From NCBI GenBank assembly GCA_041521345.1, contig JBGOHB010000011.1: 64,000 bases of DNA; one strand, written 5' to 3'. This DNA is from Virgibacillus_N oceani_A (lineage in GTDB: Bacteria; Bacillota; Bacilli; Bacillales; Amphibacillaceae). The stretch's first letter is position 1, and every line of letters begins with the position of its first letter. This document shows, piece by piece, positions 43,666-51,867 of this stretch. The notes beneath the pieces were generated by a model, which worked only from the letters and a program-made list of their open reading frames with translations, did no database searches and had not been told where the DNA came from. Both the position numbers and the translations under genes were made by a program.

Positions 43666-44709
43666 ATGTCAACATTACATAGAACGATCATCATTACGAT
43701 ACTTGCTCTTTTTTTCATCCAATTTAACATACAGCCAGCATATGCTGATGATGCAGTAATAAATGCAGATGATTTAAATATCAGAAGTGGACCTGGCACA
43801 GCGTTTGAACCAATTGGACAGGCTAATACAGGGGATACTTACCCGCTTGTTTCACAGGAAGGAAATTGGATTGAAATTCAATTGGAAAGTGACACCGGCT
43901 GGGTTGCCGTGGATTTTGTCACGATAGAATCTGAATCAATTGATAACGTGGAGAATTCCAATCAAACATCCATTACTATCTCAAACGATAATACCCAAAT
44001 ACGCAATGGCCCCTCAACAGAGAATGATATCATCTACTTTGCAGAAGAAGACAGTCGATATGATGTTACAGGGGAAACAGATGGATGGTATGAAGTATCC
44101 GGAGATGGCGTGGAAGGTTATATTTATAAAAACCTGATTAAACAGCCGGAATCCAATTCCCCGGGGTTTAAGGATAAAACGATTGTTATTGACCCGGGAC
44201 ACGGCGGCAGAGATGTTGGCGCCATCGGAGCAAGTGGCGCATTTGAAAAAGATTTCGCATTCTTAACCGCGCAAGAACTAAAACAGGAACTGGAGATTCT
44301 TGGTGCGAATGTGCAGATGGCAAGACCGGATGATGAATTCGTATCACTAGGCAGCAGAATCAGCTTTTCAAACACAATGAACACCGATGCTTTTATAAGT
44401 ATTCACTATAATAGTGTTCCAGAATTGCCTGAGGTAACAGGAATTGAAACCTATTATTACCAGGAACAAAATGAAAACCTTGCTTCCTACATTCAATCGG
44501 AGCTGATTAAAGCGACAGCTGCAAATGACCGGGGTATAACACAGGAAAATTACCTCGTCATCATGCAAAATGTAAAACCCGCTGTACTTGTTGAATTAGG
44601 ATTTATATCGAATGAAGATAAAGAAGATCTGCTCACTACTATTGGCTACCAAAAGAAAATTGTCAGCGGTATTATTAACGGACTAGGCAAATACTTTGCT
44701 TATGAATAA
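43666..44709 (+). CDS. N-acetylmuramoyl-L-alanine amidase with two SH3b domains (YrvJ-like)
   Basis: A 347-residue secreted enzyme: signal peptide (TIIITILALFFIQFNIQPAYA, cleavage after about residue 27), two bacterial SH3 domains (INADDLNIRSGPGTAFEPIG and ISNDNTQIRNGPSTENDI), and an amidase_3 domain with zinc ligands in VIDPGHGGRDVGA, GAFEKD and SIHYNS and the catalytic glutamate in LVELGFISN. It cuts the bond between muramic acid and L-alanine in peptidoglycan. B. subtilis YrvJ at this place is longer with more SH3 repeats, as I recall. Confidence 0.93.
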   Translation: MSTLHRTIIITILALFFIQFNIQPAYADDAVINADDLNIRSGPGTAFEPIGQANTGDTYPLVSQEGNWIEIQLESDTGWVAVDFVTIESESIDNVENSNQTSITISNDNTQIRNGPSTENDIIYFAEEDSRYDVTGETDGWYEVSGDGVEGYIYKNLIKQPESNSPGFKDKTIVIDPGHGGRDVGAIGASGAFEKDFAFLTAQELKQELEILGANVQMARPDDEFVSLGSRISFSNTMNTDAFISIHYNSVPELPEVTGIETYYYQEQNENLASYIQSELIKATAANDRGITQENYLVIMQNVKPAVLVELGFISNEDKEDLLTTIGYQKKIVSGIINGLGKYFAYE

Positions 44710-44716
44710 CAAGACG

Positions 44717-44763
44717 GGGTTGTCTCATTAGTCTTAAACAGACTTGTGACGGGCAGCCCTTTT
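44717..44763 (+). terminator. Terminator of the amidase gene
   Basis: GGGTTGTC (44717-44724) pairs with GGCAGCCC (44752-44759, two G-U), with an inner AGTCT/AGACT hairpin, then TTTTA. Confidence 0.65.
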
Positions 44764-44771
44764 ATATATGG

Positions 44772-45010
44772 TCCTTCCGGAGCGCTTCTCCGACACATGA
44801 CTTCATCCTAATCTGCGGTATCGCTTACCAGAGAGGCCTTCTCTGACACATGACTTCATCATAAAAACCGGTATCGCATACCTGAGAGACCTTCTCTGAC
44901 ACATGACTTCATCATAAAACCCGGTATCGCATACCAGAGAGACCTTCTCTGACACATGACTTCATCATAAAAACCGGTATCACATACCAGAGAGGCCTTC
45001 TCTGACACAA
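44772..45010. repeat. Tandem repeat, 53-bp unit, about 4.5 copies
   Basis: GACACATGACTTCATC recurs at 44792, 44845, 44898 and 44951, and GACACA again at 45004, spaced exactly 53 bp apart. Each unit has two palindromes: GGTATCGCATACC and AGAGAGGCCTTCTCT (some units with one or two changes). Units 2-4 are nearly identical; the first is more diverged. The array lies between the terminators of two convergent genes and contains no open frame of note. No CRISPR architecture (no unique spacers). Confidence 0.97.
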
Positions 45011-45069
45011 TAACTAAGTGGAAAACACCTCAGCCTATCCCTCAGAGAGAACCACCGCTCTAAAGCAAA

Positions 45070-45106
45070 AAAACCGATGAGAAATCTTATTTTCTGCATC
45101 GGTTTT
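45070..45106. terminator. Terminator of dtd
   Basis: AAAACCGATG (45070-45079) and CATCGGTTTT (45097-45106) enclose a second AGAAA/TTTCT pairing; A-runs give U-runs for the minus-strand transcript. Confidence 0.88.
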
Positions 45107-45140
45107 CTATCAGAAAGAAATTGGCACACGCGCTTCCTTT

Positions 45141-45587
45141 CTATTTATCCTTACTATCGATGATCAATGTAACAGGCCCGCTGTTTGTTAACTGAACGTC
45201 CATCATCTCGCCAAAGCTGCCTGTTTCAACATGTAACCCTTGTTCTTTCATCAGCTGATTAAATTTCTCATAATAGCTAAGGGCCTCGTCCGGTTTTGCT
45301 GCTTTCGTAAAACTTGGACGTCTCCCCTTTTTTGTATCTCCATACAGGGTAAATTGGGAAATGGATAATACACTCCCGCCAACATCGATCAATGAACGAT
45401 TCATTTTATTATTTTCATCTTCAAAAATACGTAGATGAATAATTTTATTCACAAGGTATTTTGCATCTTCCAATGTATCTTCATGGGTGACGCCGAGGAG
45501 CACCGTTAAACCATGATCAATCTCCCCAACTTTTTCACCGTGAACAGACACACTTGCATCTTTAACTCGCTGAATTACCGCCTTCAT
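45141..45587 (-). CDS. dtd: D-aminoacyl-tRNA deacylase
   Basis: A 148-residue enzyme releasing D-amino acids from tRNA: MKAVIQRVKDASVSV, the active-site SQFTLYGDTKKGRRPSF and the NSGPVTLIID motif with the Gly-Pro dipeptide that excludes L-amino acids. Downstream of relA, as in B. subtilis. Confidence 0.96.
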   Translation of the reverse strand: MKAVIQRVKDASVSVHGEKVGEIDHGLTVLLGVTHEDTLEDAKYLVNKIIHLRIFEDENNKMNRSLIDVGGSVLSISQFTLYGDTKKGRRPSFTKAAKPDEALSYYEKFNQLMKEQGLHVETGSFGEMMDVQLTNSGPVTLIIDSKDK

Positions 45588-45673
45588 TCATCCAAACCCC
45601 TTTACATCCAACATACTTGACAGAAACAAACCGTTTAGTCTTTCACAATCTTTTCATATCTTCATTTACCAGC

Positions 45674-47878
45674 TTAATGAAGTGTACGGGTAACGGTGTA
45701 AACATCTCTAATCTGTTTAATCCGGTCTACAATACTTCGTAAATGACTCGTGTTCTGAATCAAAATTGTCAGCTGGATAAAAGCCATTCTGTTTCTGTCA
45801 GACCTGCCGTTAACAAATGTAATGTTTGTTTTGGTTTCATTTACCGCCTGCAGTACTTCATTTACTAAGCCTCGCCTGTCATACCCTGAGATTTCCAGAT
45901 CAACATGATATTGTTTTTGATTTGTATGGCTTCTTTCCCATTCTACATGAATGTGACGTTCTTTCGCTTCTTCTGTTTGTACATTTGGACAATCTGCTCT
46001 GTGAACAGAAACGCCTCTTCCTTTTGTTATATAGCCTGTGATTTTATCCCCCGGAACCGGATTGCAGCATTTGGATAAACGCACTAACAGGTTGTCCACC
46101 CCTGCTACTTTGACTCCGGAATCTTTTTTCTGCAATTTTTTCTGATTCACATCTGTTGTTTTTACATCTTCTATCGCCTCAGCAAGGTCCTGTTCCTGCT
46201 GTCTTTCACTACGGATTTTATCTGTCATGCGGGTTGCAACTTGTGCTGCGGTGATCCCCTGGTAACCAACTGCCGCATACATATCATCTTCATTGCTGAA
46301 ATTAAATTTCTCAAAAACTCGCTGCAAATTATCCCGGGTCAGTGCTTGTTTAGGATTAATCGAAAATGAACGGATTTCTTTCTCTACTGCTTCTTTTCCT
46401 TTGGCGATATTTTCATCACGTTTTTGCTTTTTAAAAAACTGTTTTATTTTATTTTTGGCTTGCGATGTCTGTGTAAGCTTTAACCAGTCTGTGGATGGTC
46501 CGTAAGAATGCTTAGAAGTCATCACTTCCACGATGTCGCCATTATTCAAATGATAATCCAATGGCTCCATCTTCCCGTTAACTTTTGCTCCTACCGTTTT
46601 GTTCCCGATTTCCGTATGGATTTTATAGGCAAAATCAAGCGGTACAGAACCTTTTGGAAGTTCGATAACATCTCCTTTTGGTGTGAAAACATATACCATA
46701 TCGGAAAACAAATCAATTTTTAATGTTTCCATAAATTCTTCGGCATCATGCGTTTCATTTTGCCATTCCAGAATTTCCCTGAACCAGCTTAATTTCTGTT
46801 CATACGATTCCTTATTTTTATTTACCATTTTGCCTTCTTTATATGCCCAATGGGCTGCAATCCCGTATTCGGCAATTTGATGCATTTCCTTTGTCCGAAT
46901 TTGCACTTCTAAAGGATCACCTTTTGGACCAATAACCGTTGTATGCAATGATTGGTACAGGTTTGGCTTCGGCATTGCAATGTAATCTTTGAATCTTCCT
47001 GGCATCGGTTTCCAGCATGTATGGATAATTCCCAGGACAGCATAACAGTCTTTGATACTGTTTACTAAAATTCTCACAGCAAGCAAGTCGTATATTTCAT
47101 TAAATTGCTTATTCTGCTTCGTCATTTTGCGGTAAATGCTATATAAGTGCTTTGGTCTTCCTGACATATCCGCTTCAATATTTACCTTTTTCAGCTGGTT
47201 GGAAACTTCATCCATAACATCTTCAATATAGGATTCCCGCTCTTCCCTCTTTTGTTTCATTAATTGAACAATACGGTAATATTGCTTAGGGTTTAAGTAA
47301 CGCAGCGCTGTATCTTCAAGCTCCCATTTTATAGTGGAAATACCTAACCGATGAGCTAATGGCGCAAAAATTTCCAGTGTTTCATTGGATATACGGAATT
47401 GTTTTTCCGGCCGCAAAAACTTTAATGTGCGCATATTATGCAAGCGGTCAGCCAGTTTTATTAAAATAACGCGAATATCCTTTGCCATTGCCACAAACAT
47501 TTTTCGATGGTTTTCTGCTTGAATTGCTTGCTGGGATTTATATTTAATTTTCCCAAGCTTGGTTACACCATCTACAAGCATAGCCACTTCATGATTAAAT
47601 GCCGTCTCAATTTCCTCGAAAGTAATTTCCGTATCTTCGAGCACATCGTGTAAAAATCCGCCTGCAATCGTTTCGGTATCCATTTCTAAATCCACAAGAA
47701 TACCTGCTACCTGAACAGGATGCACGATGTAAGATTCCCCTGATTTACGGAATTGATCTTTATGCGCCTCTTCCGCAAATTCATAGGCTTTCCAAAGAAA
47801 CGCAACATCTTCTGCGGATAGAAATTTTTTTGCTGTATTTATGATTTCTTCAATTGTTAAAATGTCATCTTTGGCCAT
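45674..47878 (-). CDS. relA: GTP pyrophosphokinase/(p)ppGpp hydrolase RelA
   Basis: A 734-residue long RSH protein. Order: HD hydrolase (VHPVQVAGILVDLEMD, GGFLHDVLEDT, KLADRLHNMRTLKFL), synthetase (YSIYRKMTKQNK, FKDYIAMPKPNLYQSLHTTV), TGS, zinc-finger region (SKCCNPVPGD) and C-terminal ACT. Both activities look intact, as in the single bifunctional Rel of Bacillus. AAGGTG precedes the ATG. The upstream leader contains a possible attenuator. Confidence 0.97.
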   Translation of the reverse strand: MAKDDILTIEEIINTAKKFLSAEDVAFLWKAYEFAEEAHKDQFRKSGESYIVHPVQVAGILVDLEMDTETIAGGFLHDVLEDTEITFEEIETAFNHEVAMLVDGVTKLGKIKYKSQQAIQAENHRKMFVAMAKDIRVILIKLADRLHNMRTLKFLRPEKQFRISNETLEIFAPLAHRLGISTIKWELEDTALRYLNPKQYYRIVQLMKQKREERESYIEDVMDEVSNQLKKVNIEADMSGRPKHLYSIYRKMTKQNKQFNEIYDLLAVRILVNSIKDCYAVLGIIHTCWKPMPGRFKDYIAMPKPNLYQSLHTTVIGPKGDPLEVQIRTKEMHQIAEYGIAAHWAYKEGKMVNKNKESYEQKLSWFREILEWQNETHDAEEFMETLKIDLFSDMVYVFTPKGDVIELPKGSVPLDFAYKIHTEIGNKTVGAKVNGKMEPLDYHLNNGDIVEVMTSKHSYGPSTDWLKLTQTSQAKNKIKQFFKKQKRDENIAKGKEAVEKEIRSFSINPKQALTRDNLQRVFEKFNFSNEDDMYAAVGYQGITAAQVATRMTDKIRSERQQEQDLAEAIEDVKTTDVNQKKLQKKDSGVKVAGVDNLLVRLSKCCNPVPGDKITGYITKGRGVSVHRADCPNVQTEEAKERHIHVEWERSHTNQKQYHVDLEISGYDRRGLVNEVLQAVNETKTNITFVNGRSDRNRMAFIQLTILIQNTSHLRSIVDRIKQIRDVYTVTRTLH

Positions 47879-47919
47879 ATAATCACCTTGTCTGTATTAC
47901 AATTTTCTCTCTATATAGA

Positions 47920-47946
47920 AAAAAGGAGCCTATTTTCTCCTTACTT
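47920..47946 (-). promoter_or_regulatory. Terminator-like hairpin in the relA leader
   Basis: On the minus strand AAGGAG, an 8-base loop and CTCCTT are followed by a U-run, 43 bp before the relA ATG and downstream of a candidate relA promoter. It may end transcripts from apt or act as an attenuator for relA. Confidence 0.5.
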
Positions 47947-47998
47947 CATTTAGATAATCAAAACCTATTGTCTTTGTCTAAACATGATCGTATTATTG

Positions 47999-48028
47999 AT
48001 TATATGCTTTTCTCGCTTTTATGTACAA
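47999..48028 (-). promoter_or_regulatory. Candidate promoter of relA
   Basis: TTGTAC (48023-48028), 18-bp spacer, TATAAT (47999-48004) on the minus strand, giving a leader of about 115 nt. Confidence 0.5.
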
Positions 48029-48100
48029 TTATATATTTTATTAAGAAGCTGGGACAGAACCTGAGAAAACATTAAAAAGACAAACAATCTACTATGATAG

Positions 48101-48393
48101 CTCCGGAAATATACGTAGACTCCTGCGGGAGGTCGGCTAAGTTCGGTCAAGTCCTGTGACCAACGCCGACACTCGCACATCCTGGGATTGCGTCGGCATC
48201 GGTGAGATCCCGGAGTGCGTTGATAAGGAAGGCCGACTAAAACCGCCCTTTGCGGGCAACGTCGTCATACTCCTTGTCGGGGCAAGGAGGCTCACCGGCC
48301 ACCCGCTGCAAAGAAGACACTATGAAAACAACCAACGGGCGTTTGAATAGATGTCGCACTTATGTCCGCGGAAAGCGTAGTATATTTCCGGAG
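48101..48393. repeat. MITE-like element with 14-bp terminal inverted repeats (family B)
   Basis: A 293-bp GC-rich island with perfect ends CTCCGGAAATATAC (48101-48114) and GTATATTTCCGGAG (48380-48393). It sits between apt and relA. Open frames inside are short and have no start signals. A shortened relative lies at 57733-57825 in inverted orientation, sharing AAAGAAGACACT, ACCAACGG and TTTGAATA blocks. No target-site duplication is obvious. The rest of the 588-bp gap 47879-48466 holds the relA leader and no gene I can support. Confidence 0.75.
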
Positions 48394-48466
48394 GTTTTTA
48401 AGTGCAAGTTTAGTTGTTCAGATTTTTGTTTACTACAATTGTTCTGTCCAAGCCTCTTAATGAAAC

Positions 48467-48982
48467 TTATTCGTATCGCATTAATGTTAAAACGTCATAA
48501 CCTTCCAGCTTAGTAATCCCTTCCAGATAACCCAATTCAATAAAAAATGCACATCCTACAACAATGCCGCCGAGCTGTTCCACAAGATTTATCGTTGCTT
48601 CAATTGTTCCGCCGGTAGCGAGTAAATCATCAGTTATTAATACACGCTGCCCAGGTTTGATGGCATCTTTATGAATGGTTAAGACATTCTCTCCGTATTC
48701 TAGTCCATAATCTACTTTAATTACATCTCGGGGAAGTTTTCCTTCTTTTCTTACTGGTGCAAACCCCACCCCCAGTGCATAGGATACCGGGCAGCCTATA
48801 ATAAAGCCACGCGCTTCCGGTCCGACTACAGTATCAATTTGTTTTTCTCTCGCATAATCTACAATTTCATCAATTGCTGATTTAAATGCTTCTCCATTTT
48901 CCATTAATGGGGTAATATCCTTAAATTTAATTCCTTCCCTTGGCCAATCTTCTACAATTTTAATATGTTGTTTATAATCCAT
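48467..48982 (-). CDS. apt: Adenine phosphoribosyltransferase
   Basis: A 171-residue PRTase: WPREGIKFKDITPLM, GPEARGFIIGCPV and the PRPP loop VLITDDLLATGGT. It makes AMP from adenine. Its start overlaps the end of recJ by 11 bp, so it is coupled to recJ; GGAGGGAG precedes the ATG. Confidence 0.96.
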   Translation of the reverse strand: MDYKQHIKIVEDWPREGIKFKDITPLMENGEAFKSAIDEIVDYAREKQIDTVVGPEARGFIIGCPVSYALGVGFAPVRKEGKLPRDVIKVDYGLEYGENVLTIHKDAIKPGQRVLITDDLLATGGTIEATINLVEQLGGIVVGCAFFIELGYLEGITKLEGYDVLTLMRYE

Positions 48983-51296
48983 ACACTACTCCCTCCTTGG
49001 GACTTTTTATATAATCTATACTGTTTGAGAACCATTTTTTTAAATCGGTATAGCTTGAATAATATAATGTTTTTTCTAATTCCATTTTATGCAGACGTTT
49101 TTGGTATATAGAAGACACACTCAAGTCTTTTTTAGCTGGTTGATTGTTTATATTTATGGTGCCTTTTTCTATATTCACAAACCCGAGTTCCTGAAAGACC
49201 TGGAACATAAATATCACTTGTTCTTTTTTCCAGCCACGGGCTTTCATAATGTTTCCAATTGCTTTTTTGACCTCCAGCTGTTTTTGCTTCATCAGTACAA
49301 CGTAGAGCCATTTGAAATCCTCTCGTGAAGGAAGTGCCTGCAGGTAGCTGCTGTTTTCAAGATAATAGCAGACATATATGTTCTCAGGCATTGCGGTTTC
49401 AATTACATTTTTTAATTCCTGCAGGTTCTCTGGCAGTGTAAAGAGATATACAGTATTAGTTTCCGGAATGTCTTCCGTATCCGTTTGATATGTAATCTGC
49501 CTTGCATGCTGATAATGGTTATACACTTGACTATTTATGATTAGAGAAGCTGGATCATCATGCACAACATTTTGCAGATCCATCTGTTTTTTTCCTCTAT
49601 AATCAAATAGCTGCCATTCATCTATTTTCATGTCCTTGAACATTATTTGGGCTTTTCTATTACCATTCCATTCATTAATCCCGAGTTCACCGACAATGGA
49701 AATCTTCGTTTCACTTGTTAACTTGGTATAAAGTTCACCCAGCCCGAAACCAATGCCATCTAATTGAACCTCGTTTTCTTTAAATTGAAGCTTCAGATGA
49801 TTTTTTTTCGCTCCAATTTGCCTTGCTTCAGATGGTTCTGCTTTTATTTCAACAAGCGGCTTGGGGTTTTTCATTCCAAATGGCGCGAGCTTATTTATAT
49901 CATTAATAAGTGTCTCATTTATTTCACTGATTGATAAAGTCTGGCTGATTTCAAGCATTTGTTTAAAATCATTTGCTGAAAGCTGACTTAAAATCCGCTG
50001 CTTTAGTCCCTTTTCTAATTGTTTCACATTTTCATATGGTAAAGTCATTCCGGCAGCTTGTGCGTGCCCTCCAAAATGGGTAAACAGATCTCTAACTTCC
50101 ATACAGTTGGCAAATAGATCAAATGCCGGAATACTTCTGGCAGATCCCTTTACCTCATTCGTTTCTGGTTTATAAGCCATTACGATAGCTGGTCTGTCAT
50201 ATTTTTGTACAAGTCTTGAGGCAACGATGCCGAGCACACCTTCATTCCAGCCCTCTTTATAAACGATGATTACCGGCTGTTCATTTATACCGGTAACAAC
50301 CATCTCTTCTGCTTCTTTTACAATTTCTGCAACTATTTGCTGTCTTTCCTGATTGAGCTGCTGGACTTCCTCTGCAATTTGAGCTGCTTCCTCTGGCTCC
50401 TCCGTCATAAATAACTGTACAGCCAAGCCAGCATCCTGAAGCCTGCCAACTGCATTAATTCTTGGTCCAAGTAAAAAACCGACATCTTCTTCTGTTACTT
50501 TACCCTCTATGTTACACAGTCGTTTTAAGGCTTTAATGCCCTTATTCGATGTCTCTGTGAGTGCTTTCAGTCCGTAATAGGCTATTATACGGTTTTCATT
50601 GATTAATGGAACCAGATCCGCAATCGTTCCAATTGCTGCGAATCCTAATAAATGTTTTGGAAAATAACCAAGCAGTTTTTCAGCAAATTTAAATGCAACA
50701 CCAACACCCGCCAGCTCCTGAAAAGGATAATTCGGGGAGTGTTTTGGATGAATAATCGCATAAGCATCCGGTAATGTTTCCTGTATTTCATGATGGTCGG
50801 TAATAATTAAATCGATTCCCAACTCTTTTGCTATTTCCGCTTCATGTATAGAAGTAATGCCTGTATCTACTGTGATGATTAATTGGAATCCGTGATGATG
50901 CGCCCTTCTAAATGCTTCTTCATTTGGCCCATATCCTTCATTAAAACGATTAGGTATGTAAAAATCACAATCAGCGCCAAGTTCTTTCAGTGCTTTTAAA
51001 AGTACTGTCGTTGAACTCACCCCATCCGCATCGTAATCTCCATAGATGAGTATTTTTTCCTGATGTTCAACAGCATCATGTACACGCGCTGCAGCTTTTT
51101 CAATCATAGAAAGCCGTTCAGGCTGATATAAAGCTTCTAGAGACGGAGAAAGAAAATCAGATGCTGCTTGCTCTGTTGTTATTCCTCTCTGCAGTAAAAG
51201 ACGCTGGATTACAGGGGAATAACCAATGGATTCATCCATCCACTGATTGACTTCATCACTATGTAAGTATTTCCAATTTGCTTTACTCTGTAACAT
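48972..51296 (-). CDS. recJ: Single-strand DNA exonuclease RecJ
   Basis: A 774-residue DHH-family nuclease: ILIYGDYDADGVSSTTVL, TVDTGI, ITDHHE, ELAGVGVAFKFAE, then GGHAQAAGMTL in the DHHA1 domain, and a long C-terminal extension typical of Bacillus RecJ. It degrades single strands 5'-3' in recombination and repair. ATG at 51296 follows AGGGGTG; earlier codons are upstream of that site. Confidence 0.95.
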   Translation of the reverse strand: MLQSKANWKYLHSDEVNQWMDESIGYSPVIQRLLLQRGITTEQAASDFLSPSLEALYQPERLSMIEKAAARVHDAVEHQEKILIYGDYDADGVSSTTVLLKALKELGADCDFYIPNRFNEGYGPNEEAFRRAHHHGFQLIITVDTGITSIHEAEIAKELGIDLIITDHHEIQETLPDAYAIIHPKHSPNYPFQELAGVGVAFKFAEKLLGYFPKHLLGFAAIGTIADLVPLINENRIIAYYGLKALTETSNKGIKALKRLCNIEGKVTEEDVGFLLGPRINAVGRLQDAGLAVQLFMTEEPEEAAQIAEEVQQLNQERQQIVAEIVKEAEEMVVTGINEQPVIIVYKEGWNEGVLGIVASRLVQKYDRPAIVMAYKPETNEVKGSARSIPAFDLFANCMEVRDLFTHFGGHAQAAGMTLPYENVKQLEKGLKQRILSQLSANDFKQMLEISQTLSISEINETLINDINKLAPFGMKNPKPLVEIKAEPSEARQIGAKKNHLKLQFKENEVQLDGIGFGLGELYTKLTSETKISIVGELGINEWNGNRKAQIMFKDMKIDEWQLFDYRGKKQMDLQNVVHDDPASLIINSQVYNHYQHARQITYQTDTEDIPETNTVYLFTLPENLQELKNVIETAMPENIYVCYYLENSSYLQALPSREDFKWLYVVLMKQKQLEVKKAIGNIMKARGWKKEQVIFMFQVFQELGFVNIEKGTININNQPAKKDLSVSSIYQKRLHKMELEKTLYYSSYTDLKKWFSNSIDYIKSPKEGVVYGL

Positions 51297-51394
51297 AAAA
51301 TTCACCCCTGACCCACCTATTATACAAAAGTGAGACAAGGGTAGCAATGAACTTCCTCTTTTTTTAGATAGACGATTAACATTGATCTATAATT

Positions 51395-51715
51395 CTAATC
51401 ATCTTTTGGATCTTTATTAGAAATTTCATGCTTATGTTTATCTAATAATCCCTTGTTTTTCAAAGTTTTTCGCATGTTATCATTTTCTGTTTTCATGAGA
51501 CGATTTTCCTTCTGCAGCTGAAAGACTTTTACTGTTCCGGCTGTACCGGTAATAATTCCGCCCATTAATACAGAGAAAAGAATGACCAGTATTAATGGAG
51601 ATTCAGCACTCCAGAACAAATAATTAACCTCCACGGCTTCCACATTCGTAACAGCAAAAACGGCAACGATAATGACTAAAACAATAGATAAGATGACGTA
51701 CGTTTGTCCCTTCAT
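51395..51715 (-). CDS. LapA-domain membrane protein (YrvD-like)
   Basis: A 106-residue protein with two membrane helices (YVILSIVLVIIVAVFAVTN and LILVILFSVLMGGIITGTAG) and a charged coiled tail (LQKENRLMKTENDNMRK), the DUF1049/LapA layout. E. coli LapA works with LapB in envelope control; in Gram-positives the role is unknown. ATG at 51715 follows GGGAG. Located as yrvD in B. subtilis. Confidence 0.87.
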   Translation of the reverse strand: MKGQTYVILSIVLVIIVAVFAVTNVEAVEVNYLFWSAESPLILVILFSVLMGGIITGTAGTVKVFQLQKENRLMKTENDNMRKTLKNKGLLDKHKHEISNKDPKDD

Positions 51716-51814
51716 TCTGATGTCTCCCTTCTTTTCCGGTTCGAAAAATCTCATTTTTTTTCGTAAAAAAATGGCTTCTTTCTTAAATTACCCATTTTCT
51801 CTGTATACTAAGCA

Positions 51815-51856
51815 AAAGGCTATTCATTTGACTAGCAGCCAATTAGAATAGCCTTT
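51815..51856. terminator. Terminator of secDF
   Basis: AAAGGCTATTC (51815-51825) and GAATAGCCTTT (51846-51856) form an 11-bp stem just after the secDF stop; the minus-strand flank has T-runs. Confidence 0.82.
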
Positions 51857-51867
51857 CTTCATTGATA

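Noticed and set aside
44772..45010. Possible CRISPR array
   Set aside because: The whole 53-bp unit repeats with no unique spacers, and no cas genes are nearby.
48156..48513. Two overlapping open frames on the plus strand near apt
   Set aside because: They lie in or across the inverted-repeat element, lack ribosome binding sites, and one runs antisense into apt.
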